Source of the DNA: Molossus alvarezi
Taxonomy: Eukaryota > Chordata > Mammalia > Chiroptera > Molossidae
Assembly: GCA_037176705.1 (NCBI GenBank)
Contig: JBAWUJ010000110.1
Span: 140,479 to 204,478 of the forward strand
Direction of reading: 5' to 3'
Length of the DNA stretch: 64,000 nucleotides
Shown one piece after another: positions 23,162 to 36,872 of the stretch (its first letter is position 1; the number at the start of each line of letters is the position of its first letter). A model generated the notes under the pieces. The model saw only the letters and a program-made list of their open reading frames with translations, did not search any database and was not told where the DNA came from. Position numbers and translations under genes: made by a program.

Positions 23162-25117
23162 CAGATTACGTGTTCTTAGTACAGTTGTGGAAAGTATTGA
23201 TGTAAGGAAATGTGGCAACCTGACTTTTGATAGGTCCTTAGACATACTTTTCACTCTACTTTGTTTGTAGGAGAGTGTATACAACCATACCTATTCCAAA
23301 TGCACTGTGTTAGAACTCTTCACTTCAGTGGCACAAAAGTCACTTCCATGAAGCCTAGAGCGTGAGGACCCTCAAAGCATATATTGTTTTGGTTAAGTGT
23401 TTAAGAAATGTCCTTTTGTAAAGGTGTAATCACACTTAAACTTCGCAGTGTAAGTTTTTTTCTCTTGTTCCAGACAAAGAGACACAAGACTGGCTGGTGC
23501 AGTCTTGGATATCCTGAATTATGGGCAAAATTCTGTGAGAGCCAGGGGCCACATTCACTCAGTGGCATGTTTTTCCCTGGGAAGTTAAGTACCTTTGCAG
23601 GGAAACTGTGAACAAACATGTTCTAGTCAAACAACTGTGGGAATGAATGAATATTTCCATTTGGGTTAAGTTAATGCACAGATCTTGAGTAACATGAACA
23701 CTTTAACGTTCATTCTCCTCGTTTTATAGGGAGATCCAGTCATATCATGGAAAGAACAACTAGGACAGAGCCCACTTATGTGTAGATCAAAAGTTATCCC
23801 TTTTTGTGTTCTGTGTTGTTCATGGTTTCCAAGATTGGATCGTATTGAAACCCGTTTTTGACGGCGATACTTGGAAAAAGTTTGGTTTCTGCTGTAGCAG
23901 TTGGTTTTACTTGATTCTTCCTCAGAACAGTGAACCAACGTATGGCCAAGACTGAATCAATGGAAAGACTGATAACTACTGGTGTCACACATGTGCATTC
24001 TTGACGCCGTGAAAGTGAACACATCTAAAGTGATGTAGTTGAAACATTGGTTGTCTCCATGCAAGGAGTAAATCCATGAATTGGAAGACACTGACAATAC
24101 CAAGGGTGTTTCACATTGAACATCTCTGTGAAGGAGAACAAGAGGAGTGTTCTAGAGAAAATGCATTTGTGCAGTGGACCTGGGTATCCATTTCAATTAC
24201 TTACACACTAATTATGCTCGGTGTGCAGGGCATACTTTACATTGAAGTGTTAAACAGTGTTGTAAGTAAATGCAGGTGTCTGCCTTCTTTCCTATGTGAC
24301 CAGGAATGTCAACCTGTACTAGTTGATGAGGCAGCCTTTCAACATACTACCTTTTAGCCCTGCATATGTGTTGTTTGCCTGGAAGTGTCTAGGAGTCATC
24401 TTGATATCCAACAAAGGCTGGGCTGCAGAAATCAAACACATTGGCTAGGGCAATGTTCAGGTCATGCAAATCTACACCCTAATCAGTTCTACACACATTC
24501 TTTAAATTTGTTACCGAATGAGTCAGTGTCATTCTTGGATCCATCCTACATTACACGGTTTGTACCGATTTCCTCAAAAAACATAAGGAGTAGATACCTG
24601 TTTTCTCCTGAGAATTCAAAGTAAACGCTTTCCATCATTGTGAAATGCTGGAATTGTACCTTGTTCATGAATGGAATCTCCTGAAACTATCTTTCTAATT
24701 CCCTGTGACGAATTCAGCCTATTTCTTGATAACTGACAAGTACTCAATCCCTTTATTCCAGCCAGTAGAACCAAAAGGTGATCAATTTAAAAGAGGGAGT
24801 GTCACTCTTTGAACAATGGACATGGATTCACTTGTTTCAAGACTATTTCCCCGAAGCACCTATGGGAATACCCTGGCATAGTCAAAAGTGTTCATGACTG
24901 GTGTTCTTTCTGTGCAGAACAATATAATAACGTTCAGTTCAAGAGCAGAATGGATACCTTAATACGGTTGCAGTGTCCAATTGTTTGGTGGCTCTCTGTT
25001 CAAAGAACTGCGTTCCAATAGACAACCTTCTTCAAATAATGTCCAAATATTGAGAAAAAGATTCTAGGGCTATACCCGCTTCACACGAAATGGAACCACC
25101 ACTGATGTACTGTTTTT
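23162..25117 (+). repeat. Satellite unit 11 (type II), 1,956 bp
   Basis: I found no difference from unit 12 over most of the length in spot comparison. Units 10-12 share tatgctcggtg, seen in no other unit. Confidence 0.95.
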
Positions 25118-27073
25118 CAGATTACGTGTTCTTAGTACAGTTGTGGAAAGTATTGATGTAAGGAAATGTGGCAACCTGACTTTTGATAGGTCCTTAGACA
25201 TACTTTTCACTCTACTTTGTTTGTAGGAGAGTGTATACAACCATACCTATTCCAAATGCACTGTGTTAGAACTCTTCACTTCAGTGGCACAAAAGTCACT
25301 TCCATGAAGCCTAGAGCGTGAGGACCCTCAAAGCATATATTGTTTTGGTTAAGTGTTTAAGAAATGTCCTTTTGTAAAGGTGTAATCACACTTAAACTTC
25401 GCAGTGTAAGTTTTTTTCTCTTGTTCCAGACAAAGAGACACAAGACTGGCTGGTGCAGTCTTGGATATCCTGAATTATGGGCAAAATTCTGTGAGAGCCA
25501 GGGGCCACATTCACTCAGTGGCATGTTTTTCCCTGGGAAGTTAAGTACCTTTGCAGGGAAACTGTGAACAAACATGTTCTAGTCAAACAACTGTGGGAAT
25601 GAATGAATATTTCCATTTGGGTTAAGTTAATGCACAGATCTTGAGTAACATGAACACTTTAACGTTCATTCTCCTCGTTTTATAGGGAGATCCAGTCATA
25701 TCATGGAAAGAACAACTAGGACAGAGCCCACTTATGTGTAGATCAAAAGTTATCCCTTTTTGTGTTCTGTGTTGTTCATGGTTTCCAAGATTGGATCGTA
25801 TTGAAACCCGTTTTTGACGGCGATACTTGGAAAAAGTTTGGTTTCTGCTGTAGCAGTTGGTTTTACTTGATTCTTCCTCAGAACAGTGAACCAACGTATG
25901 GCCAAGACTGAATCAATGGAAAGACTGATAACTACTGGTGTCACACATGTGCATTCTTGACGCCGTGAAAGTGAACACATCTAAAGTGATGTAGTTGAAA
26001 CATTGGTTGTCTCCATGCAAGGAGTAAATCCATGAATTGGAAGACACTGACAATACCAAGGGTGTTTCACATTGAACATCTCTGTGAAGGAGAACAAGAG
26101 GAGTGTTCTAGAGAAAATGCATTTGTGCAGTGGACCTGGGTATCCATTTCAATTACTTACACACTAATTATGCTCGGTGTGCAGGGCATACTTTACATTG
26201 AAGTGTTAAACAGTGTTGTAAGTAAATGCAGGTGTCTGCCTTCTTTCCTATGTGACCAGGAATGTCAACCTGTACTAGTTGATGAGGCAGCCTTTCAACA
26301 TACTACCTTTTAGCCCTGCATATGTGTTGTTTGCCTGGAAGTGTCTAGGAGTCATCTTGATATCCAACAAAGGCTGGGCTGCAGAAATCAAACACATTGG
26401 CTAGGGCAATGTTCAGGTCATGCAAATCTACACCCTAATCAGTTCTACACACATTCTTTAAATTTGTTACCGAATGAGTCAGTGTCATTCTTGGATCCAT
26501 CCTACATTACACGGTTTGTACCGATTTCCTCAAAAAACATAAGGAGTAGATACCTGTTTTCTCCTGAGAATTCAAAGTAAACGCTTTCCATCATTGTGAA
26601 ATGCTGGAATTGTACCTTGTTCATGAATGGAATCTCCTGAAACTATCTTTCTAATTCCCTGTGACGAATTCAGCCTATTTCTTGATAACTGACAAGTACT
26701 CAATCCCTTTATTCCAGCCAGTAGAACCAAAAGGTGATCAATTTAAAAGAGGGAGTGTCACTCTTTGAACAATGGACATGGATTCACTTGTTTCAAGACT
26801 ATTTCCCCGAAGCACCTATGGGAATACCCTGGCATAGTCAAAAGTGTTCATGACTGGTGTTCTTTCTGTGCAGAACAATATAATAACGTTCAGTTCAAGA
26901 GCAGAATGGATACCTTAATACGGTTGCAGTGTCCAATTGTTTGGTGGCTCTCTGTTCAAAGAACTGCGTTCCAATAGACAACCTTCTTCAAATAATGTCC
27001 AAATATTGAGAAAAAGATTCTAGGGCTATACCCGCTTCACACGAAATGGAACCACCACTGATGTACTGTTTTT
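25118..27073 (+). repeat. Satellite unit 12 (type II), 1,956 bp
   Basis: Third member of the 10-12 run, with the 4 bp deletion at about 26939. The run appears to have grown from a unit 7-like ancestor. Confidence 0.95.
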
Positions 27074-29033
27074 CAGATTACGTGTTCTTAGTACAGTTGT
27101 GGAAAGTATTGATGTAAGGAAATGTGGCAACCTGACTTTTGATAGGTCCTTAGACATACTTTTCACTCTACTTTGTTTGTAGGAGAGTGTATACAACCAT
27201 ACCTATTCCAAATGCACTGTGTTAGAACTCTTCACTTCAGTGGCACAAAAGTCACTTCCATGAAGCCTAGAGCGTGAGGACCCTCAAAGCATATATTGTT
27301 TTGGTTAAGTGTTTAAGAAATGTCCTTTTGTAAAGGTGTAATCACACTTAAACTTCGCAGTGTAAGTTTTTTTCTCTTGTTCCAGACAAAGAGACACAAG
27401 ACTGGCTGGTGCAGTCTTGGATATCCTGAATTATGGGCAAAACTCTGTGAGAGCCAGGGGCCACATTCACTCAGTGGCATGTTTTTCCCTGGGAAGTTAA
27501 GTACCTTTGCAGGGAAACTGTGAACAAACATGTTCTAGTCAAACAACTGTGGGAATGAATGAATATTTCCATTTGGGTTAAGTTAATGCACAGATCTTGA
27601 GTAACATGAACACTTTAACGTTCATTCTCCTCGTTTTATAGGGAGATCCAGTCATATCATGGAAAGAACAACTAGGACAGAGCCCACTTATGTGTAGATC
27701 AAAAGTTATCCCTTTTTGTGTTCTGTGTTGTTCATGGTTTCCAAGATTGGATCGTATTGAAACCCGTTTTTGACGGCGATACTTGGAAAAAGTTTGGTTT
27801 CTGCTGTAGCAGTTGGTTTTACTTGATTCTTCCTCAGAACAGTGAACCAACGTATGGCCAAGACTGAATCAATGGAAAGACTGATAACTACTGGTGTCAC
27901 ACATGTGCATTCTTGACGCCGTGAAAGTGAACACATCTAAAGTGATGTAGTTGAAACATTGGTTGTCTCCATGCAAGGAGTAAATCCATGAATTGGAAGA
28001 CACTGACAATACCAAGGGTGTTTCACATTGAACATCTCTGTGAAGGAGAACAAGAGGAGTGTTCTAGAGAAAATGCACTTGTGCAGTGTACCTGGGTATC
28101 CATTTCAATTACTTACACACTAATTATGCCCGGTGTGCAGGGCATACTTTACATTGGAGTGTTAAACAGTGTTGTAAGTAAATGCAGGTGTCTGCCTTCT
28201 TTCCTATGTGACCAGGAATGTCAACCTGTACTAGTTGATGAGGCAGCCTTTCAACATACTACCTTTTAGCCCTGCATATGTGTTGTTTGCCTGGAAGTGT
28301 CTAGGAGTCATCTTGATATCCAACAAAGGCTGGGCTGCAGAAATCAAACACATTGGCTAGGGCAATGTTCAGGTCATGCAAATCTACACCCTATTCAGTT
28401 CTACACACATTCTTTAAAGTTGTTACCGAATGAATCAGTGTCATTCTTGGATCCATCATACATTTCACGGTTTGTACCGATTTCCTCAAAAAACATAAGG
28501 AGTAGATACCTGTTTTCTCCTGAGAATTCAAAGTAAACGATTTCCATCATTGTGAAATGCTGGAATTGTATTTTGTTCATGAATGGAATCTCCTGAACCT
28601 ATCTTTCTAATTCCCTGTGACGAATTCAGCCTATTTCTTGATAACTGACAAGTGCTCAATCCCTTTATTCCAGCCATTAGAACCAAAAGGTGATCAATTT
28701 AAAAGAGGGAGTGTCAGTCTTTGAACAATGGACATGGATTCACTTGTTTCAAGACTATTTCCGCGAAGCACCTATGGGAATACCCTGGCATAGTCAAAAG
28801 TGTTCATGACTGGTGTTCTTTCTGTGCAGAACAATATAATAACGTTCAGTTCAAGAGCAGAATGGATACCTTAATACGGTTGCAGTGTCCAATTGAGTGT
28901 TTAGTGGCTCTCTGTTCAAAGAACTGTGTTCCAATAGACAACCTTCTTCAAATAATGTCCAAATATTGAGAAAAAGATTCTAGGGCTATACCCGCTTCAC
29001 ACGAAATGGAACCACCACTGATGTACTGTTTTT
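27074..29033 (+). repeat. Satellite unit 13 (type II, class alpha), 1,960 bp
   Basis: Class alpha mark gcagtgtacctgg at about 28083, shared only with units 19 and 21. Also carries atttccgcgaagc near the 3' end. Confidence 0.95.
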
Positions 29034-30993
29034 CAGATTACGTGTTCTTAGTACAGTTGTGGAAAGTATTGATGTAAGGAAATGTGGCAACCGGACTTTT
29101 GATAGGTCCTTAGACATACTTTTCACTCTACTTTGTTTGTAGGAGAGTGTATACAACCATACCTATTCCAAATGCACTGTGTTAGAACTCTTCACTTCAG
29201 TGGCACAAAAGTCACTTCCATGAAGCCTAGAGCGTGAGGACCCTCAAAGCATATATTGTTTTGGTTAAGTGTTTAAGAAATGTCCTTTTGTAAAGGTGTA
29301 ATCACACTTAAACTTCGCAGTGTAAGTTTTTTTCTCTTGTTCCAGACAAAGAGACACAAGACTGGCTGGTGCAGTCTTGGATATCCTGAATTATGGGCAA
29401 AACTCTGTGAGAGCCAGGGGCCACATTCACTCAGTGGCATGTTTTTCCCTGGGAAGTTAAGTACCTTTGCAGGGAAACTGTGAACAAACATGTTCTAGTC
29501 AAACAACTGTGGGAATGAATGAATATTTCCATTTGGGTTAAGTTAATGCACAGATCTTGAGTAACATGAACACTTTAACGTTCATTCTCCTCGTTTTATA
29601 GGGAGATCCAGTCATATCATGGAAAGAACAACTAGGACAGAGCCCACTTATGTGTAGATCAAAAGTTATCCCTTTTTGTGTTCTGTGTTGTTCATGGTTT
29701 CCAAGATTGGATCGTATTGAAACCCGTTTTAGACGGAGATACTTGGAAAAAGTTTGGTTTCTGCTGTAGCAGTTGGTTTTACTTGATTCTTCCTCAGAAC
29801 AGTGAACCAACGTATGGCCAAGACTGAATCAATGGAAAGACTGATAACTACTGGTGTCACACATGTGCATTCTTGACGCCGTGAAAGTGAACACATCTAA
29901 AGTGATGTAGTTGAAACATTGGTTGTCTCCATGCAAGGAGTAAATCCATGAATTGGAAGACACTGACAATACCAAGGGTGTTTCACATTGAACATCTCTG
30001 TGAAGGAGAACAAGAGGAGTGTTCTAGAGAAAATGCACTTGTGTAGTGGACCTGGGTATCCATTTCAATTACTTACACACTAACTATGCCCGGTGTGCAG
30101 GGCATACTTTACATTGGAGTGTTAAACAGTGTTGTAAGTAAATGCAGGTGTCTGCCTTCTTTCCTATGTGACCAGGAAAGTCAACCTGTACTAGTTGATG
30201 AGGCAGCCTTTCAACATACTACCTTTTACCCCTGCATATGTGTTGTTTGCCTGGAAGTGTTTATGAGTCATCTTGATATCCAACAAAGGCTGGGCTGCAG
30301 AAATCAAACACATTGGCTAGGGCAATGTTCAGGTCATGCAAATCTACACCCTATTCAGTTCTACACACATTCTTTAAAGTTGTTACCGAATGAATCAGTG
30401 TCATTCTTGGATCCATCATACATTTCACGGTTTGTACCGATTTCCTCAAAAAACACAAGGAGTAGATACCTGTTTTCTCCTGAGAATTCAAAGTAAACGC
30501 TTTCCATCATTGTGAAATGCTGGAATTGTATTTTGTTCATGAATGGAATCTCCTGAACCTATCTTTCTAATTCCCTGTGACGAATTCAGCCTATTTCTTG
30601 ATAACTGACAAGTGCTCAATCCCTTTATTCCAGCCATTAGAACCAAAAGGTGATCAATTTAAAAGAGGGAGTGTCAGTCTTTGAACAATGGACATGGATT
30701 CACTTGTTTCAAGACTATTTCCGCGAAGCACCTATGGGAATACCCTGGCATAGTCAAAAGTGTTCATGACTGGTGTTCTTTCTGTGCAGAACAATATAAT
30801 AACGTTCAGTTCAAGAGCAGAATGGATACCTTAATACGGTTGCAGTGTCCAATTGAGTGTTTAGTGGCTCTCTGTTCAAAGAACTGTGTTCCAATAGACA
30901 ACCTTCTTCAAATAATGTCCAAATATTGAGAAAAAGATTCTAGGGCTATACCCGCTTCACACGAAATGGAACCACCACTGATGTACTGTTTTT
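29034..30993 (+). repeat. Satellite unit 14 (type II), mosaic of class beta and unit 16 class, 1,960 bp
   Basis: The 5' part has the beta marks cgttttagacggagat (about 29725-29740) and gtgtagtgg (about 30041-30049). From about 30083 it has the unit 16-class marks taactatgcc, cttttacccctgc and gtgtttatgag. The switch lies between 30069 and 30083. It shares acacaagg with unit 23. Confidence 0.95.
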
Positions 30994-32953
30994 CAGATTA
31001 CGTGTTCTTAGTACAGTTGTGGAAAGTATTGATGTAAGGAAATGTGGCAACCGGACTTTTGATAGGCCCTTAGACATACTTTTCACTCTACTTTGTTTGT
31101 AGGAGAGTGTATACAACAATACCTATTCCAAATGAACTGTGTTAGAACTCTTCACTTCAGTGGCACAAAAGTCACTTCCATGAAGCCTAGAGCGTGAGGA
31201 CCCTCAAATCATATATTGTTTTGGTTAAGTGTTTAAGAAATGTCCTTTTGTAAAGGTGTAATCACACTTAAACTTTGCAGTGTAAGTTTTTTTCTCTTGT
31301 TCCAGACAAAGAAACACAAGACTAGCTGTTGCAGTCCTGCATATCTTGAATTATGGGCAAAACTCTGTGAGAGCCAGGGGCCACATTCTCTCAGTGGCAT
31401 GTTTTTCCCTGGGAAGTTAAGTACCTTTGCAGGGAAACTGTGAACAAACATGTTCTAGTCAAACAACTGTGCGAATGAATGAATATTTCCATTTGGGTTA
31501 AGTTAATGCACAGATCTTGAGTAACATGAACACTTTAACGTTCATTCTCCTCGTTTTATAGGGAGATCCAGTCATATCATGGAAAGAACAACTAGGACAG
31601 AGCCCACTTATGTGTAAATCAAAAGTTATCCCTTTTTGTGTTCTGTGTTGTTCATGGTTTCCAAGATTGGATCGTATTGAAGCCCATTTTTGAAGGCGAT
31701 ACTTGGAAAAAGTTTGGTTTCTGCTGTAGCAGTTGGTTTTACATGATTCTTACTCAGAACATTGAACCAACGTATGGCCAAGACTGAATCAATGGAAAGA
31801 CTGATAACAACTGGTGTCACACTTGTGCATTGTTGACGCAGTGAAAGTGAACACATCTAAAGTGATGTAGTTGAAACATTGGTTGTCTCCATGCAAGGAG
31901 TAAATCCATGAATTGGAAGACACTGACAACACCAAGGGTTTTTCTCATTGAACATATCTGTGAAGGAGAACAAGAGGAGTGTTCTAGAGAAAATGCACTT
32001 GTGCAGTGGACCTGGGTATCCATTTCAATGACTTACACACTAACTATGCCCGGTGTGCAGGGCATACTTTACATTGTTGTGTTAAACAGTGTTGTAAGTA
32101 AATGCAGGTGTCTGCCTTCTTTCCTATGTGATCAGGAAAGTCAACCTGTACTAGTTGATGAGGCAGCCTTTGAACATACTACCTTTTAGCCCTGCATATG
32201 TGTTGTTTGCCTGGAAGTGTCTAGGAGTCATCTTGATATTCAACAAAGGCTGGGCTGCAGAAATCAAACACATTGGCTAGGGCAATGTTCAGGTCATGCA
32301 AATCTACACCCTATTCAGTTCTACACACATTCTTTAAAGTTGTTACCGAATGAATCAGTGTCATTCTTGGATCCATCATACATTTCACGGTTTGTACCGA
32401 TTTCCTCAAAAAACATAAGGAGTAGATACCTGTTTTCTCCTGAGAATTCAAAGTAAACGCTTTCCATCATTGTGAAATGCTGGAATTGTACCTTGTTCAT
32501 GAATGGAATCTCCTGAACCTATCTTTCTAATTCCCTGTGACGAATTCAGCCTATTTCTTGATAACTGACAAGTACTCAATCCCTTTATTCCAGCCATTAG
32601 AACCAAAAGGTGATCAATTTAAAAGAGGGAGTGTCAGTCTTTGAACAATGGACAAGGATTCACTTGTTTCAAGATTATTTCCCCGAAGCACCTATGGGAA
32701 TACCCTGGCATAGTCAAAAGTGTTCATGACTGGTGTTCTTTCTGTGCAGAACAATATAATAACTTTCAGTTCAAGAGCAGAATGCAAACTTTAATACGGT
32801 TGCAGTGTCCAATTGAGTGTTTAGTGGCTCTCTGTTCAAAGAACTGTGTTCCAATAGACAACCTTCTTCAAATAATATCCAAATATTGAGAAAAAGATTC
32901 TAGGGCTATACCCGCTTCACACGAAATGGAACCACCACTGATGTACTGTTTTT
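30994..32953 (+). repeat. Satellite unit 15 (type II), 1,960 bp
   Basis: Has the actagctgttgcagtcctgc patch at about 31319-31338, plus aacaatacc, caaatcatatatt, gaacatatctg, acattgttgtg, ctttgaacat and ggacaaggatt. Nearly all of these recur in unit 24, offset by 17,638 bp. Confidence 0.95.
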
Positions 32954-34913
32954 CAGATTACGTGTTCTTAGTACAGTTGTGGAAAGTATTGATGTAAGGA
33001 AATGTGGCAACCTGACTTTTGATAGGTCCTTAGACATACTTTTCACTCTACTTTGTTTGTAGGAGAGTGTATACAACCATACCTATTCCAAATGCACTGT
33101 GTTAGAACTCTTCACTTCAGTGGCACAAAAGTCACTTCCATGAAGCCTAGAGCGTGAGGACCCTCAAAGCATATATTGTTTTGGTTAAGTGTTTAAGAAA
33201 TGTCCTTTTGTAAAGGTGTAATCACACTTAAACTTCGCAGTGTAAGTTTTTTTCTCTTGTTCCACACAAAGAGACACAAGACTTGCTGGTGCAGTCTTGG
33301 ATATCCTGAATTATGGGCAAAACTCTGTGAGAGCCAGGGGCCACATTCACTCAGTGGCATGTTTTTCCCTGGGTAGTTAAGTACCTTTGCAGGGAAACAG
33401 TGAACAAACATGTTCTAGTCAAACAACTGTGGGAATGAATGAATATTTCCATTTGGGTTATGTTAATGCACAGATTTTGAGTAACATGAACACTTTAACG
33501 TTCATTCTCCTCGTTTTATAGGGAGATCCAGTCATATCATGGAAAGAACAACTAGGACAGAGCCCACTTATGTGTAGATCAAAAGTTATCCCTTTTTGTG
33601 TTCTGTGTTGTTCATGGTTTCAAAGATTGGATCGTATTGAAGCCCATTTTTGAAGGCGATACTTGGAAAAAGTTTGGTTTCTGCGGTAGCAGTTGGTTTT
33701 ACATGATTCTTACTCAGAACATTGAACCAACGTATGGCCAAGACTGAATCAATGGAAAGACTGATAACAACTGGTGTCACACTTGTGCATTGTTGACGCA
33801 GTGAAAGTGAACACATCTAAAGTGATGTAGTTGAAACATTGGTTGTCTCCATGCAAGGAGTAAATCCATGAATTGGAAGACACTGACAACACCAAGGGTT
33901 TTTCTCATTGAACATCTCTGTGAAGGAGAACAAGAGGAGTGTTCTAGAGAAAATGCACTTGTGCAGTGGACCTGGGTATCCATTTCAATAACTTACACAC
34001 TAACTATGCCCGGTGTGCAGGGCATACTTTACATTGGAGTGTTAAACAGTGTTGTAAGTAAATGCAGGTGTCTGCCTTCTTTCCTATGTGACCAGGAAAG
34101 TCAACCTGTACTAGTTGATGAGGCAGCCTTTCAACATACTACCTTTTACCCCTGCATATGTGTTGTTTGCCTGGAAGTGTTTATGAGTCATCTTGATATC
34201 CAACAAAGGCTGGGCTGCAGAAATCAAACACATTGGCTAGGGCAATGTTCAGGTCATGCAAATCTACACCCTATTCAGTTCTACACACATTCTTTAAAGT
34301 TGTTACCGAATGAATCAGTGTCATTCTTGGATCCATCATACATTTCACGGTTTGTACCGATTTCCTCAAAAAACATAAGGAGTAGATACCTGTTTTCTCC
34401 TGAGAATTCAAAGTAAACGCTTTCCATCATTGTGAAATGCTGGAATTGTATTTTGTTCATGAATGGAATCTCCTGAACCTATCTTTCTAATTCCCTGTGA
34501 CGAATTCAGCCTATTTCTTGATAACTGACAAGTGCTCAATCCCTTTATTCCAGCCATTAGAACCAAAAGGTGATCAATTTAAAAGAGGGAGTGTCAGTCT
34601 TTGAACAATGGACATGGATTCACTTGTTTCAAGACTATTTCCGCGAAGCACCTATGGGAATACCCTGGCATAGTCAAAAGTGTTCATGACTGGTGTTCTT
34701 TCTGTGCAGAACAATATAATAACGTTCAGTTCAAGAGCAGAATGGATACCTTAATACGGTTGCAGTGTCCAATTGAGTGTTTAGTGGCTCTCTGTTCAAA
34801 GAACTGTGTTCCAATAGACAACCTTCTTCAAATAATGTCCAAATATTGAGAAAAAGATTCTAGGGCTATACCCGCTTCACACGAAATGGAACCACCACTG
34901 ATGTACTCTTTTT
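32954..34913 (+). repeat. Satellite unit 16 (type II), 1,960 bp
   Basis: Marks are ccacacaaagag, gggtagttaag, cacagattttgag, ctgcggtagc, cttttacccctgc and tactctttttcag. The same set is found in units 25 and 27. The tac at about 34147 removes a TAG, so one frame runs 182 codons (33868-34416). Confidence 0.95.
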
Positions 34914-36872
34914 CAGATTACGTGTTCTTAGTACAGTTGTGGAAAGTATTGATGTAAGGAAATGTGGCAACCTGACTTTTGATAGGTCCTTAGACATACT
35001 TTTCACTCTACTTTGTTTGTAGGAGAGTGTATACAACCATACCTATTCCAAATGCACTGTGTTAGAACTCTTCACTTCAGTGGCACAAAATCACTTCCAT
35101 GAAGCCTAGAGCGTGAGGACCCTCAAAGCATATATTGTTTTGGTTAAGTGTTTAAGAAATGTCCTTTTGTAAAGGTGTAATCACACTTAAACTTCGCAGT
35201 GTAAGTTTTTTTCTCTTGTTCCACACAAAGAGACACAAGACTTGCTGGTGCAGTCTTGGATATCCTGAATTATGGGCAAAACTCTGTGAGAGCCAGGGGC
35301 CACATTCACTCAGTGGCATGTTTTTCCCTGGGTAGTTAAGTACCTTTGCAGGGAAACAGTGAACAAACATGTTCTAGTCAAACAACTGTGGAAATGAATG
35401 AATATTTCCATTTGGGTTAAGTTAATGCACAGATCTTGAGTAACATGAACACTTTAACGTTCATTCTCCTCGTTTTATAGGGAGATCCAGTCATATCATG
35501 GAAAGAACAACTAGGACAGAGCCCACTTATGTGTAAATCAAAAGTTATCCCTTTTTGTGTTCTGTGTTGTTCATGGTTTCCAAGATTGGATCGTATTGAA
35601 GCCCATTTTTGAAGGCGATACTTGGAAAAAGTTTGGTTTCTGCTGTAGCAGTTGGTTTTACATGATTCTTACTCAGAACATTGAACCAACGTATGGCCAA
35701 GACTGAATCAATGGAAAGACTGATAACAACTGGTGTCACACTTGTGCATTGTTGACGCAGTGAAAGTGAACACATCTAAAGTGATGTAGTTGAAACATTG
35801 GTTGTCTCCATGCAAGGAGTAAATCCATGAATTGGAAGACACTGACAACACCAAGGGTTTTTCTCATTGAACATCTCTGTGAAGGAGAACAAGAGGAGTG
35901 TTCTAGAGAAAATGCACTTGTGCAGTGGACCTGGGTATCCATTTCAATAACTTACACACTAACTATGCCCGGTGTGCAGGGCATACTTTACATTGGAGTG
36001 TTAAACAGTGTTGTAAGTAAATGCAGGTGTCTGCCTTCTTTCCTATGTGACCAGGAAAGTCAACCTGTACTAGTTGATGAGGCAGCCTTTCAACATACTA
36101 CCTTTTAGCCCTGCATATGTGTTGTTTGCCTGGAAGTGTCTATGAGTCATCTTGATATCCAACAAAGGCTGGGCTGCAGAAATCAAACACATTGGTTAGG
36201 GCAATGTTCAGGTCATGCAAATCTACACCCTATTCAGTTCTACACACATTCTTTAAAGTTGTTACCGAATGAATCAGTGTCATTCTTGGATCCATCCTAC
36301 ATTTCACGGTTTGTACCGATTTCCTCAAAAAACATAAGGAGTAGATACCTGTTTTCTCCTGAGAATTCAAAGTAAACGCTTTCCATCATTGTGAAATGCT
36401 GGAATTGTACCTTGTTCATGAATGGAATCTCCTGAACCTATCTTTCTAATTCCCTGTGACGAATTCAGCCTATTTCTTGATAACTGACAAGTACTCAATC
36501 CCTTTATTCCAGCCAATAGAACCAAAAGGTGATCAATTTAAAAGAGGGAGTGTCAGTCTTTCAACAATGGACATGGATTCACTTGTTTCAAGACTATTTC
36601 CCCGAAGCACCTATGGGAATACCCTGGCATAGTCAAAAGTGTTCATGACTGGTGTTCTTTCTGTGCAGAACAATATAATAACGCTCAGTTCAAGAGCAGA
36701 ATGGATACCTTAATACGGTTGCAGTGTCCAATTGAGTGTTTAGTGGCTCTCTGTTCAAAGAACTGTGTTCCAATAGACAACCTTCTTCAAATAATGTCCA
36801 AATATTGAGAAAAAGATTCTAGGGCTATACCCGCTTCACACGAAATGGAACCACCACTGATGTACTGTTTTT
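34914..36872 (+). repeat. Satellite unit 17 (type II), 1,959 bp
   Basis: One-base deletion in cacaaaatcac (about 35090), shared with units 26 and 28; actgtggaaatg at about 35386; tctatgagtcatc at about 36138; cagtctttcaac at about 36553. Confidence 0.95.
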
